From assembly GCA_016700115.1 (NCBI GenBank), contig CP064999.1, forward strand, positions 2,108,001 to 2,172,000: DNA of 64,000 bases. The letters are read 5' to 3'. Of this stretch, positions 29,413 through 40,356 are shown one piece after another. A program made the position numbers and the translations under genes. The first letter of the stretch is position 1. Each line of letters opens with the position of its first letter. The DNA comes from Sphingobacteriales bacterium (GTDB lineage: Bacteria > Bacteroidota > Bacteroidia > Chitinophagales > UBA2359). Under the pieces are notes generated by a model, which was not told where the DNA came from, ran no database searches, and was given only the letters and a program-made list of their open reading frames with translations.

Positions 29413-29886
29413 TCATCCTTTTAAGTTAAAAGCTGCTCACTTAGCAATAAATTGATATTATCTCCTGATACCCCTTTATAGCAATTACGACCCAATCTGT
29501 GATCTGATTTAAGAGGTCCGATTACCGGTTCTGTGGCGGCTCTTCCAGAATATGCTTTCTTTGAAAATCAATTCTATCCTTGCCTCTCCAATCCTGTGAC
29601 TAAAAGGAACTGATTCTGATGTCTCTCAAGGAGGACTATGTACAAAATCCTTCATCACACAAAAATATTGATAGTAAAGGTTTTCAGCCCATTGCTCCAC
29701 TATGGATTCGTCTGACAAGTTGCGGGTGTATTTAAGTATGAATATCCCAACTATCAGCCGGATTGGTTTGGCAGGTCGGCCGGTATCTTTTGAATATAGA
29801 GGAGTAAACTCCCGCTTAAACACCACCCAATCTATAACAGAGGATAGAAAATACAAAGGGTGTCGTTCATTGAGCATGTCTTTCAA
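29413..29886 (-). pseudogene. Decayed IS transposase (IS5/IS1182-like)
   Basis: The N-terminal 86-residue ORF (29626-29886) is typical of this transposase group (HPLYFLSSVIDW, GRPAKPIRLIVG, LSDESIVEQWAENLYYQYFC). After a stop, homology continues out of frame (SHRIGE, about 29590). It then jumps, with the middle deleted, to the C-terminal signature EPVIGPLKSDHRLGRNCYKG (about 29480-29530) and the end AAFNLKG at 29413. A full transposase would be about 450 residues. I could not find terminal inverted repeats. The element is inactive. Confidence 0.85.
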
Positions 29887-30259
29887 TGAAAGTGCAGGCT
29901 ACCCTGACCAGAATTAACTTTTTTGGACATCATAAATTGCGTGTTTTTATCTCTTAATTTACACAATCATGCAATTATTTCATAACTTCTTTGCCACTTC
30001 TTACCTAATTTTTAAGGCGTTAAGGTGTTCTAAAGGGACAACCAGATAACTGATCTATCGCTGTATGATTCTTCACAAGTTTTGATCTCCCGAATTTATT
30101 TTACAATTTTTTTCATGAAATGGTAGCAAATCTGCAAACTGAAAAGTGTAAGATATAATGTTGGTAATTTAATTAACATGAAATAATATCATTCTAAACA
30201 TAACTATCACATTAGTTGATAAAAAATTTGTTTAATTTTTTTATTTAAAAAGAAGTATT
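29887..30259. other. AT-rich gap, nothing recognised
   Basis: About 370 AT-rich bases lie between the IS remnant and the subtilisin-like gene. No ORF, tRNA or clear promoter match is seen. Confidence 0.5.
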
Positions 30260-31537
30260 ATGAAAAACATTTTAACAATTTTCGGAGTGCTAATTCTTTC
30301 TGTGGGCAGTCTTTTTGCTCAGGATGATCAGCTAACTGTTAAAGAGGTAGAAATTGAAGCATCAAAAGGAAATGAGCTAAAGCCGATAGCCGGGCAATAC
30401 ATAGTGGTGTTAAAAGAAAACACCGCAAAACCGGTTGTTATGCAAAAAAAAGCAAAAATTGCAGACCGCGAACAAAAAGAACAAAACACACGCACGGCAA
30501 GGACAAATAACCTGAACAAATTGCGCAATGTTGCATCTAAAAACAATATAAAAGAGTCAAACATTGTTGCGGAGTTTGGTGATGTTTTGGTTGGATTTGC
30601 TGCAAAGCTCAACGACAATGAGGTTAAATCATTGCGTGCAAACTCTGAGATAGCCGGTGTATATCAGGATTATGAAGTTGAGTTGGCAATAGAGGACTTT
30701 TGTATTGAAGATATTGCAGACGAATGTGCTTTAGAAGAAGCTATGCTTGCCCAAACAACGACTTGTGCGATTACGAACGCCGGAGGTTTTGTGGATGGCT
30801 CCGGTAAAGGCACATGGATATGGATTTTAGATACCGGTATTGATTTGGATCATCCGGATTTAAATGTTCAAACCAGTCCGACTTTTGCAAAATCGTTCAT
30901 TGCCGGTCAGACAGTTGAAGACGGACATGGACATGGAACCCATGTTGCAGGAATTGCCGCCGCAAAAAACAACAGCATTGGTGTCGTTGGCGTATCTGCC
31001 GGCGCAAGAGTAGTACCTGTTAAAGTACTTCCAAATAGTGGCCCGGGTTCGTTCAGTGGTATTATTGCAGGGTTAAACCATGTAGCAATGTATGACATAC
31101 CGGGTGATGTTGTCAACATGAGTATTCAGTCTTATGGATGGTCAAACTGCGAAAATGCTAACCCCACGCTGCGCGATGCGATTCGAAATTTAGGAAATGC
31201 AGGCACTTGGGTGGTTATGGCTGCCGGCAACTCATCAGGCGATGCTAACCGAGATTTGCCGGGTTGTGTCAACGGCACTAAAGTTCTCACAGTTGGATCT
31301 TTGACTTGTGCTCACGGATGTTCAAGCTTTTCTAATTTTGGTAAACCTCCGATTGATTGGGTTGCTGTTGGCTCAAGCGTGTATTCTACTTATAAAAACG
31401 GTTCCTATGGAACAATGTCGGGTACTTCTATGGCAGCTCCTGTTGTTGCCGGTATTGTGCACGCAAGAAACGGAGCGCCCTTGAGCGCAGGAACAGTTAA
31501 TTGTGGTGGAAAAACTTACTCCAGAGCCAGACGATAA
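30260..31537 (+). CDS. Secreted S8 subtilisin-like serine protease
   Basis: An extracellular or periplasmic serine protease of 425 residues. It has a signal peptide (about 1-20, ending SLFA) and an inhibitor-I9-like propeptide (about 45-140; GQYIVVLKE, GDVLVGFAAKL). The catalytic domain has the full triad: D191 in ILDTGID, H228 in GHGTHVAG and S390 in SGTSMAAP, plus the oxyanion N324 in AAGNS. No C-terminal T9SS domain is present, unlike the two surface proteins in this window, so export would be by Sec alone or by another route. A terminator follows. Confidence 0.92.
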   Translation: MKNILTIFGVLILSVGSLFAQDDQLTVKEVEIEASKGNELKPIAGQYIVVLKENTAKPVVMQKKAKIADREQKEQNTRTARTNNLNKLRNVASKNNIKESNIVAEFGDVLVGFAAKLNDNEVKSLRANSEIAGVYQDYEVELAIEDFCIEDIADECALEEAMLAQTTTCAITNAGGFVDGSGKGTWIWILDTGIDLDHPDLNVQTSPTFAKSFIAGQTVEDGHGHGTHVAGIAAAKNNSIGVVGVSAGARVVPVKVLPNSGPGSFSGIIAGLNHVAMYDIPGDVVNMSIQSYGWSNCENANPTLRDAIRNLGNAGTWVVMAAGNSSGDANRDLPGCVNGTKVLTVGSLTCAHGCSSFSNFGKPPIDWVAVGSSVYSTYKNGSYGTMSGTSMAAPVVAGIVHARNGAPLSAGTVNCGGKTYSRARR

Positions 31538-31563
31538 TTGGCGATCGGTTTTTTCCTGACTAC

Positions 31564-31598
31564 TGCAAGGGCAATATTTTTAAATTGTTGCCCTTGCA
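31564..31598 (+). terminator. Rho-independent terminator after the protease
   Basis: An 11-bp perfect stem (TGCAAGGGCAA, 31564-31574 with 31588-31598) with a 13-base loop, then a T-rich stretch. Confidence 0.75.
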
Positions 31599-31676
31599 AT
31601 TTTCTGTGTTTTTAAATCCTGTTTAATATAACAAGTTGAACGGAATACCTTTTTTACCAACAATCATCAAATCATT

Positions 31677-32231
31677 ATGAAAAAGAGGTTAATTACATTG
31701 CTCGCAGGTTGTATTGTTACTTTAGTGGCTTTTGGTTGTAATTCACAAAATCCGAAATTAAATGACCCGCATAGTGACGAAAATAAAACTACAAGTTTGG
31801 AAGGAGGCAAATTAATGGCCGATACAAAAAGCATAAATAATTCATGGACAGTAATTGCTGAAGGAGGACAATGTGCCATGGAAGAAGCAGGTCAAATACA
31901 AATCACCAATGAAGAAGTCTGGAAAAAAACATGGACAGATGCTTTTAATGGAATAGACCCTGCTCCGGAAATCCCGGAGGTGGATTTTTCAAAAAACTAT
32001 GTATTGGCGATTTTTTTGGGAATGGTAAGAACGGGCGGACATACTTTAAATATCAGTTCCATCGAACCTGACTCTGACTCAACTATGGTTATAGTCAAGC
32101 ATGGCAAACCCGGAGCCGGTTGTATGACGACTTCCGCCATAGAATTTCCGTTTTTGTTTGTAAGTGTTGCCCGATATTCACCCGAAGTGACAAAATTCAC
32201 AGTACAAAGCGAAGAACTGCCCTGCAATTAA
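31677..32231 (+). CDS. PrcB-like lipoprotein
   Basis: A 184-residue lipoprotein with a lipobox at C21 (VAFGC). The C-terminal domain fits PrcB_C: YVLAIFLGMVRTGGHTLNI, then KPGAGCMTTSAIEFPFLFVSV. In Treponema, PrcB binds and stabilises a subtilisin-like protease. Here a subtilisin-like gene (30260-31537) lies just upstream, so a protease-stabilising role is an attractive inference. A terminator separates the two genes, so they are not clearly one operon. Confidence 0.8.
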   Translation: MKKRLITLLAGCIVTLVAFGCNSQNPKLNDPHSDENKTTSLEGGKLMADTKSINNSWTVIAEGGQCAMEEAGQIQITNEEVWKKTWTDAFNGIDPAPEIPEVDFSKNYVLAIFLGMVRTGGHTLNISSIEPDSDSTMVIVKHGKPGAGCMTTSAIEFPFLFVSVARYSPEVTKFTVQSEELPCN

Positions 32232-32417
32232 ACTTCAAACACCAAGTTTAAATAGTACAGTTTCAAAGTGAATGAAATTAGCAAATGCGGTTTGAACAAT
32301 CAAAATAATCCAATATTTTCTGTGAGCCTTTTTTTGTCTCCACAAACAACCAATGATAATATATAATGTCTTGATTGTTGCGGCTTTACCGTAACGGGTA
32401 AAAGAAAAAATTTACCA

Positions 32418-32449
32418 CAAAAAAAAGCTGCCTGTTTTTGACAGACAGC
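32418..32449 (-). terminator. Terminator of the fibronectin III protein gene
   Basis: A 9-bp stem with one G-U pair (32427-32435 with 32441-32449), followed on the minus strand by nine T. Confidence 0.75.
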
Positions 32450-32496
32450 CTCTTTTGTTGCGCAGAAATCTTGGCGATAAATTGCCGGATAAATGC

Positions 32497-33126
32497 TTAG
32501 TGGATATAAATCAACTGCGCAGGGTCGCTCCAGTTGCTTGCTCCGGCGGCGTTTACAGCCCTTACCTGAACCCAGATATTGCTGCCTAAAGTAAGATTCT
32601 CTAACACCAAACTTCTTTTTTGAACCGGCAACGCCATGATCCATCTTGCAGTGAGGCCGAAGGGGTCTTCGGTATAGCGAATCTCATAAACAGAAGCAAA
32701 CTCGGCACTATCCCAACGGCAAATAGCAGTTCCTGAAATAACGCCATAATCTAAATCTAAAATAACGGGAATTCCGGGAGTTGGATTTTCGCTTTTTAAA
32801 CCTCTGTAATAGTCAAATCCGGTCGTTGATAATTTTCCTTCGTCTCCTGCCGAGGTGTGTTCAACATTTAAGGCAAGCAGTTTCAAGCCGGTAATTAAGG
32901 CTGTGCGGGCTTCTCTTTTTGCGATAGTCGCAGTTTTATCCCGATTAGCGGCGGCGTTTATTGCCGTTTCAAAATCATCTTTCAATGTGGTAATAGCAAC
33001 CAAGGTTGGCGAGGTAGTCGGAAAATCTGCATTTCCGGTCAGTTTGGATATCACCAAAATAGCAAACGCCAACAGGTTATTGTCGCTTTTCTTTACAAAA
33101 CTGAGTTTAATTTTAAAGACTGTCAT
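32497..33126 (-). CDS. Fibronectin type III domain protein
   Basis: A 209-residue protein. The N-terminal helical part (about 1-115) is of a kind found in many Bacteroidota proteins of unknown role. It is followed by a fibronectin type III domain (about 118-209; GTAICRWDSA, YEIRYTEDP, VQVRAVNAAGASNWSDP). I see no signal peptide, so it is probably cytoplasmic or exported by an unusual route. The function is unknown. Confidence 0.7.
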   Translation of the reverse strand: MTVFKIKLSFVKKSDNNLLAFAILVISKLTGNADFPTTSPTLVAITTLKDDFETAINAAANRDKTATIAKREARTALITGLKLLALNVEHTSAGDEGKLSTTGFDYYRGLKSENPTPGIPVILDLDYGVISGTAICRWDSAEFASVYEIRYTEDPFGLTARWIMALPVQKRSLVLENLTLGSNIWVQVRAVNAAGASNWSDPAQLIYIH

Positions 33127-33418
33127 GGAATTTTGTTTTTAGTGGGTGAATGAAGTCAATTTTTGTGGTTTTAAGTATAATAACGTCATTAAAACAAAAA
33201 CAGTTGCTAAATAGTTTCAAAAAAAGACAGTAAATTTGATAAAAAGCTAAAAAATATAGTAAATCGCATTAAATAACCTTATAGTTTTGTAGGTTATATC
33301 CTTTTACCAAATACTGATTTTGGGTCAAAACACTCATTTAAAAACACTCTCCGGTCATTCTCTCTTAAAAAAGACAATTTTCCAAACTGAATTAGTCAGT
33401 TTTCAACCGGAAATGGTT

Positions 33419-33712
33419 CATTATCAACTGAAAACGGAGCATTATCAACTGAAAACGGAGCATTATCAACTGAAAACGGAGCATTATCAACCGAAAACGG
33501 AGCATTATCAACCGAAAATGGTTCATTATCAACCGAAAACGGAGCATTATCAATCGAAAACGGAGCATTATCAACTGAAAACGGAGCATTATCAACTGAA
33601 AACGGAGCATTATCAACCGAAAACGGATCATTATCAACCGAAAACGGCTCATTATCAACCGAAAATGGCTCATTATCAACCGAATACGGCTCATTATTAA
33701 CTGGAAAAGCGC
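33419..33712. repeat. 21-bp tandem repeat, 14 units
   Basis: Units begin at 33419 and repeat exactly every 21 bases until 33692, with consensus CATTATCAACYGAAAACGGAG. A degenerate unit precedes it at about 33398. Variants are AACTG, AACCG or AATCG and a GGAG, GGTT or GGCTC end. Period 21 keeps both strands open in one frame (HYQLKTE on plus). No upstream start context or homology supports a protein. Confidence 0.93.
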
Positions 33713-33950
33713 AATTAGCAAAGTTGTGGTTGGAAATTAGTCCGGCTAACCACAGTCAGTAACAGGAAGTTCCTAAACTTGTTATGGATTTTATTGATAA
33801 AGCAATACAAATATCGTGGTTGCCTAAAGGTTCGCGTTCTTGGAAACGCTAATATAGATGAGCACAAAAAGTTTTATAACACGCATGATAATTATGCTTT
33901 AAAGCGCATGAATATTCAAACCGTGAAATTCTGTTTGTAAGCTCGAATCA

Positions 33951-33993
33951 AAAAGCCGATAGCCGGAAAACATAATTCCAACTATCGGCTTTT
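33951..33993 (-). terminator. Terminator of the alpha-2-macroglobulin gene
   Basis: A perfect 12-bp stem (AAAAGCCGATAG, 33951-33962 with 33982-33993) with T-runs on both sides, 77 bases after the minus-strand stop. Confidence 0.85.
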
Positions 33994-34069
33994 CATTTTT
34001 ATCGGGTTAAAGGTCTTCAGCGTTTACATAACTAAACCGGTTGACCTTCTTAATCACCTCAAAAGCGGG

Positions 34070-37000
34070 TTAGCGAGCAGCTACCAAAACAACACCGGCC
34101 CCGTTATAAGAGTGGTATTCTCCGTTATACATGGCATCGGCCGAAACGGGTCCCATTCTGAAACGTCCGGGAGAAACGGCCCGGACAGTATAATAGAAGT
34201 TTTGCACTTTGTTTTGTGCTGTGGTATAGAGGTTAATCCGGTCATCTCTGATGTCCTGATGTTGGGGCAGTGCAGCATCTTTAATCCAAATCATTTCAGG
34301 CAGTTCCCCTATTCTCGGATTTTCAATTTCCAGACCGGCCGGCAGCATATCAGTAACAACAATATTGGGCACTGAGGCAGACCCGATAGATTGTAAAGAA
34401 AGCTGAACGACTATTAAATCGTTTTGGCCAAAATTGAGTTTGGTTATTTCTTTACCATTGCGGTCAAAAAATCGCTTTCTCACTTTCAGGAAACTGTCCT
34501 CCTGTACAAAATTGCCTTCTTTGCTAAGCCCTTCCATATTCCAGAAGTAATAGAGGTTTCCTTTTTTACCGGATGCTGTAATCTGAACCTGATTGGTTTG
34601 AATATCGTCATAAGTCAGTTTGAGGTCTTTTCCGGTAAAATTGCCGATATTTTTCCCATTGGCAGTTATGCTCGCAGTAATATCACTGTCAGCACTTTGT
34701 TTGGCTACTTTTCCCAAAGCAAGGAAGGTAAACACACATTCCTGGGTATTATGCCAGCGTTGTTTTTTGAAATCACTGACCAATTGTTTGGATAAAATGC
34801 CAATTTGTGCATTGGTGGGTTCTGCTTCCAACAACACATTCAAGGCGATTGCTTTATCGCGCAAGGCAGAAGAAAAACTCCCGTCAAATTCTGACTGACT
34901 GCGTTCGCCGTCATAAGAAGGAGGCAGCATTTGTGAAAACTTGGTTTTATCGCCCGAAAGTGCAAATGCGGCTGCTAACATATACTTTCCGTCAAGGCTC
35001 AGTAGTTCGGATTTTGCTTTATAGTAGTTCATCATTGGAACCACCGGCTTACCTGCTCCGGCAAGCACAAAGAGCGTATATGGAATTTCTTTCCGGGCAA
35101 TTTCCTTTTCTTTTACTTTGTTATTGGCATCAAAATATTTGTACTTGAAGGTTTCTTTTTTTGCAAGGCGTTTTTGCAGATATCCCACCAATTTATCCAA
35201 AACCGGCTGCTTGACCTCAAAACCTGCTTTTTGAGCCTCTAACAGGAAATGGGCAGCAAATACATTGCTCCACCAGTTTTCATTGAAACTGTTGTCGTCA
35301 TAGTTATATTCCACCGGCCAATAACTTAGAGCGCCATTCCACAACTGCATGGCTTCTATTTTTTTGACGGCTTCCTGAACGTTATAGTTGGGATTGGAAG
35401 ATGTTTTGCCAATAGCGGTTCTCGGAGTACGTCCTATACTTTGGGTGATGTCGTAATAGTAAATTTGTGGAAATGCTTTGGCAATGGTTTGCTCAAGGCA
35501 TCCATGAGGATAACCGATTAAATAATCCAGTCCGCCTGCAAGTTCCATCAGGGGTGAGCGACTGAGAATTAACTGGGCATCTATGCTGTTTGGCAGGTAG
35601 TCGTGATCCATGCTGATGGTCTGCGACTGTCCGGCGGCAATAGATCCGGAATTGCTGATTTTTTGAAGCGAGGCTGCCGGTCTGACTGCCAGTTCATTAT
35701 CTTCCGAAAACTTTTCTCCCATCGCTTCTGCGCTGACTGTTATTTTACCAACTCCCACATCTTTTTGAGCAACAGCTTTAAATTCTGCCCTGTTTTCGGC
35801 ATTAGCTTTCAGATTGACAGTGGCGTTGTTAGTGCCGACAATACTCATGTAATTGTTGGTATTGATGGTAACTTTTGCTGAGGCATCTTTTTCGGTGGTA
35901 TTGGTCAAGGTTACGGGGATGGTAATGGTATCTCCCGGACTTAGGAACCGAGGAAGTCCGGTACTGATGACCACCGGGTCGGCCACTTTGATATGAAGGT
36001 CTGACGAACCAAATGCCTTATCTTTGTAAGCAACTGCCATGGCGCGCAGGTCGCCCGAAAACTGAGGAATATCAATTTCATATTCTGCTTTTCCGGCACT
36101 GTTGGTTTTGACCAACCCGCTCCAGAAGCTCACTAAGTTGGCACGGCGGGCAGTAACAGGATTGACGCGTTTGTTCAGGTTATATCCGTCCCCGCCTGTC
36201 AGGATGGCTCCGGTCATAATTTCGGGAAACAGATAGGGGTAGATGTCAAAACTTTTTACTTCTAAAGCTCTGCGTTGATAAAAGAAATTATACGGGTCGG
36301 GCGTTTTATAGTCTTTAATCTGCAAGATACCCTCGTCCACCACAGCGATTGCTACTTCACTGTTAGGAGCAGCTTCTACTACAATTTTTTGTTTCGTTTT
36401 AGACCTGACTTTCTCGCTTGCAGTGATTTTTACCGGTATTTGGTTCTTCTTATTGGTTACCCCAATATTGGCAAATCCATGAGCAACCGTCAGGGGGACG
36501 GTCAGTTCTTTTGCCGGACGAATCAGGGTAGCAGTAACATAAACATTGGGGACATAATCAGCAGGTATCTGCAAATCTACTTTAGCTACTTTTTTATCGG
36601 TATTGATAAACAGGTATCGCAAAACCTCGTTGCGTTCTACCGTTACCAACATACTTCCCTCGAATGGTGCTTTAAGCAATACGGATGCCGTTTCACCGGC
36701 CTCGTAACTGTCTTTGTCAAATTCTATATCAATCGCACCATCCTGATTGACTTCAAAGGAAGTGGTTTGAGTATCGCCGTACCGGTAGGCGTAAAATGAT
36801 TTCACGATATATCCATTTGGATTGGTGGATTCAGGACGACTGATACGCACTTCGTATTCGCCCGAAACGGTGGGTTTAAATTTATAAGAAAACTTGTTGC
36901 CTGTAACATTAATGTCCTGACTGACTTCCTTGATTTCTTCTTTTTGCGAGCGATAGCGATATCGGCCACTTCCGCCAACACTTTCCATCACTGTGCGCCA

Positions 37001-39560
37001 TTCGTGTCTGATTATTTCAAACCTCGCTTTGGTACTAACGGCTTTACCTGCCTTATCTACGGCTACTAATGGAATATCTATAGGTAGTTTGGTCGAAACA
37101 TAGTCGCCAAAATCGCCTATGCCATAAAACACATCCTGGGTAAAGGCTTCAAACGGAGCCATTCCATAAACCGGCCTTCCTGATTCATCAAACACGGTGG
37201 CAAAGATTTTCCCGTTCAAAACGCCCATATCCACATACTCGTTTGATATTTCAAAAGGTTCGTTAAACTGACCGTTGATATCTGTTTTTCCTTCAGTTAC
37301 GATTTGTTCTAGATAGGTCGTTTTGTTGTTGTTAAAGATAAAGTTTGGAAAATCTTTGGCAGTAAAAGGTTTGAAACTCAAAGACATAGTCGCCTCATAG
37401 TTTCTGTTGGCAGCAGGAGGTCCGAACAAATTGGTTGCTGTTCCTTGCAGGGTAATTGTTTGTCCGGGTTTTAACTCTTTTTTATCTGTACTCAATGCCA
37501 CTTTAATCCGGTCGGGCATAAATTCTTCAATGCTGATGTTTTTAGAATTGAGCAATATATCGTTTCCGGTATATAACTCAAGGGTATAGGTTCCGGTAAC
37601 CATATTGGCAGAGATGTCGAAATCAGCCTGACATCCGCCTTCGTTGTTCAGCGTTTTCCCGATGGTTTTGTATTCTTTGCCGTTAGGCAGCAACATTTTT
37701 AATTTGACCGGAATGTTTTTAGGCGTATTCCATCCGTCAATAGTTCTGACAATAACAGCAGCGTGAATGGTTTCTCCCGGACGGTATAAATCCCTTTCTG
37801 CATAAATAAAGGCTTCGTAGTTGGTGGGATTGTCCCTTCGGCCACCTACCTCAAAACGGTCTGTACTGACATTGGTTCGGTCAAGGTGCATGAAACTGAA
37901 ATCGTTGCCATGACGGGCGGTAATCATGGCTATTGAAAAATCGGGATATTTGCTTTTCAAACTTGGCATGACTGCCACCCCTTGTTCGTTGGTTGTTGCT
38001 TTGTGTAAGACCTGATTGTTGCTGCTGATAAAGGAAATTTCAGCACCCGAAAGAGGTTTGGCATCGCTGATGGTATTGGCAAATACATGAATTTTGTCGC
38101 CATCATATTTGGCGATCATGCCGATATCTGCATAACAAACAATTTTGGAGTCTGTAATAAATTTGCGATCAGCATCCTCTATTTTAATGACATACATCCC
38201 ATTAAACTGGGGTAATTTGTCTTCAAAATTCAGGTTCAGAAGATTGACTTTGCCCAAAGCTTCCAATTCAGAAGTCTTATAGGTTTTTTCCCAAATATTC
38301 TGACCAAATTCTTCGGTTTTATAAATGTCATAGTAGTAGGAATTGCCGTAATAATCTTCACCTCCCGATTCGTCATACTCATAATGATAGCCGTAATCTT
38401 CGCCATACCGCATAAAAGACAGCAGGTTGTTCTCAAAAACTTTGGCAATGGTAACTTTTACTTCTTTTACACTGACTATTCGAACGGCAATGTTTTTGTT
38501 GAGTTTGTTGGACAGATACATTGCCCCGCTGTTGACAAATGTGATATTCGGCTCTACTTCACCAAAGGCGATTTGTGCGGTATATTTATTTTTCATTTTC
38601 CCACCGAATATGCCGGTGATTTTGTCTGAAATGGTGAGTTGATAGGTTTGACCCATATCGAAAGCAGACGACACTATGCTAAAACCACTCCCATAAGACT
38701 CTAACTCAAAAGGCACAGCAGGATTTAGTGTTATTTGGGGGCGAAGTTTATCGGTAGCTATTTGTTGAGAACTGCTGATGTCTATTCTTCCTGTAGCTCC
38801 ATCGTGTGTGGCTTCAACGCTGTTGATGCTCAACATGGTGATGGATTGCAGGGAGGACTGTGCATTCAGTTCTTTTTTTGTGGTCTGATTGGCTCCTAAA
38901 ACCTGTAAGCCGGGTTCTATTGACAATGCGACAGCTACATCTTCGTCACCTACAGTATATTCGGTAAACTCGATATTGATTTCATTGGTCGGAGCATTGT
39001 TCAGCACCGTATAAGTGCGGTTGCTGCCATTGACTTGAGCTTTAAGTTTTCCGGCTATTGCTTTTGGATCAACTTCATACATCAATTTTACCGTCGCGGC
39101 TAAAATGGGTTTGTCACTGTTGGAAGACTTTTTCCAATAGGCATTAAAAGACTTGATACCGATGGATGGTGTGTTAAAGGAAAAACTGTTATTGGGTGAA
39201 AGTTGATTGCCTTTAGCGGCATAGCTTTAACAAATCTTTGGTAAGTTTGCCTGTAAATTGGGAATTGGGAGCAAACTCCTCGAAAGGAGAAAATACCAAA
39301 GTATTGCCGGATGTCCATCTGAAACGGCCGGGTATGGCCGGGTTGAATTGAATGTAAGCAGTACTGTCCCATTTCATCAGCAGCGAATCAGGAACCAGAG
39401 TTGTGTTGAAAGTAAATGAGAGGTTTTCATTCCGCAAAATTTCGTTTTCAAAATTTTTGGATTGAATTTCTACCATAGCGCCACCCGCTGAACGATTGCA
39501 GGCAACGAAGGCGATACTGATGAGACTCAGCAAAAGCAAGCAAATACTTAATTTTTTCAT
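34070..39560 (-). CDS. Alpha-2-macroglobulin family lipoprotein, with one frameshift near the N terminus
   Basis: A bacterial alpha-2-macroglobulin that traps proteases in the periplasm. The N-terminal part (39213-39560) has a lipobox (IAFVAC) and the first MG segment. The remainder (34070-39085 as the longest ORF) contains MG domains, the bait region, the thioester motif GCLEQT (codons near 35487-35500) and the C-terminal complement-like domain. Reading on between the parts gives AAKGNQLSPNNSFSFNT in a third frame directly after LTKDL, so one single-base lesion near 39225-39235 separates them. The usual partner pbpC is not adjacent. It is either a sequencing error or a recent inactivation. 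Confidence 0.85.
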
Positions 39561-39816
39561 GTATTAAGACTTAAAAAGTGTGTTAGGAAATGTCAAAACC
39601 TTTAAAAATACCCCCTTTTAGAAGTACAAAATGGGAGAGGTGATTTGATGTTGAAAAAAATACAGCTTATGCAACCGAATTTATTCATACAACGATATTG
39701 AGGGAAAAAGTACGGATTATGTTCCATTCTTACGGCTGTTTTTTAATAATTTTTTTTATTTTAATGGTATCTATGTATTTGCAGCAAATTCCTGTAACGT
39801 TTTTAGGATAAATGGC
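39561..39816. other. Divergent intergenic region, nothing recognised
   Basis: About 256 AT-rich bases between the divergent alpha-2-macroglobulin and HsdR_N-like genes. Promoters for both must lie here, but no exact TAnnTTTG with spacing stands out. Confidence 0.4.
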
Positions 39817-40272
39817 ATGAACCAACTTAATTTTCCACATTTTGATGCACAGCGGAGGGTTCTAAACGGCAAACATTACATTTTTGATGTTATCCGGAAA
39901 AAATATATAATCCTCACGCCCGAAGAATGGGTCAGGCAACATTTAATTCATTTTTTAGTCAATCAGCGTCATTGCCCCAAAGGGTTGATTGCGGTAGAAA
40001 GGGGGTTAAAATTCAACGGGCTGTTGCGCAGGTTTGATGTGGTAGTCTATTACTCAAACCGGAAACCTTTTTTGATTGCGGAATGTAAAGCGCCGGAAGT
40101 GCCCGTTACTCAACATACTTTTGATCAGATTGCGCGTTACAATATGTCGTTACAGGTACCTTTTCTGTTGGTAACCAATGGAATACGTCATTTTTGTTGC
40201 AAAATTGATTACGAGCATCAGTCCTATATCTATCTTCCGGATGTACCTGATTATGAAAACAGGGATGAATAG
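39817..40272 (+). CDS. HsdR N-terminal-like (PD-(D/E)xK nuclease fold) protein
   Basis: A stand-alone 151-residue protein resembling the HSDR_N_2 family. The nuclease-like D of RRFDVVVY (about residues 71-78) is followed by E-C-K in AECKAP. Many Bacteroidota carry such single-domain proteins without restriction subunits. No HsdM, HsdS or helicase is nearby, so a restriction role is not supported. It ends in TAG, which shows TAG is a normal stop here. Confidence 0.78.
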   Translation: MNQLNFPHFDAQRRVLNGKHYIFDVIRKKYIILTPEEWVRQHLIHFLVNQRHCPKGLIAVERGLKFNGLLRRFDVVVYYSNRKPFLIAECKAPEVPVTQHTFDQIARYNMSLQVPFLLVTNGIRHFCCKIDYEHQSYIYLPDVPDYENRDE

Positions 40273-40284
40273 TTTTTTTCTGAT

Positions 40285-40292
40285 TACCTTTG
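40285..40292 (+). promoter_or_regulatory. -7 promoter element for metH
   Basis: TACCTTTG, 65 bases before the metH ATG, matches TAnnTTTG. The -33 element is not clear. Confidence 0.45.
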
Positions 40293-40356
40293 CAATCCGC
40301 AAAGCAGGCCGATTTGCTTATTGTTTAGCCTGCCGGTAAACAAATAAACTAATAAG

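Larger units (their letters stand above)
33127..34069. other. Non-coding region with a 21-bp tandem repeat
   Basis: A gap of about 940 bases. It holds the tandem array (33419-33712) and a terminator (33951-33993). The rest is AT-rich without recognisable genes. Confidence 0.6.

Noticed and set aside
33419..33712. CRISPR array
   Set aside because: Units are contiguous with no unique spacers, and no cas genes are present.
33320..33721. ORFs on both strands across the 21-bp repeat
   Set aside because: They are open only because the period is a multiple of three; there is no homology, start context or neighbouring operon.
39817..40272. Type I restriction system
   Set aside because: Only a small HsdR_N-like domain is present; no methylase, specificity or helicase gene is nearby.
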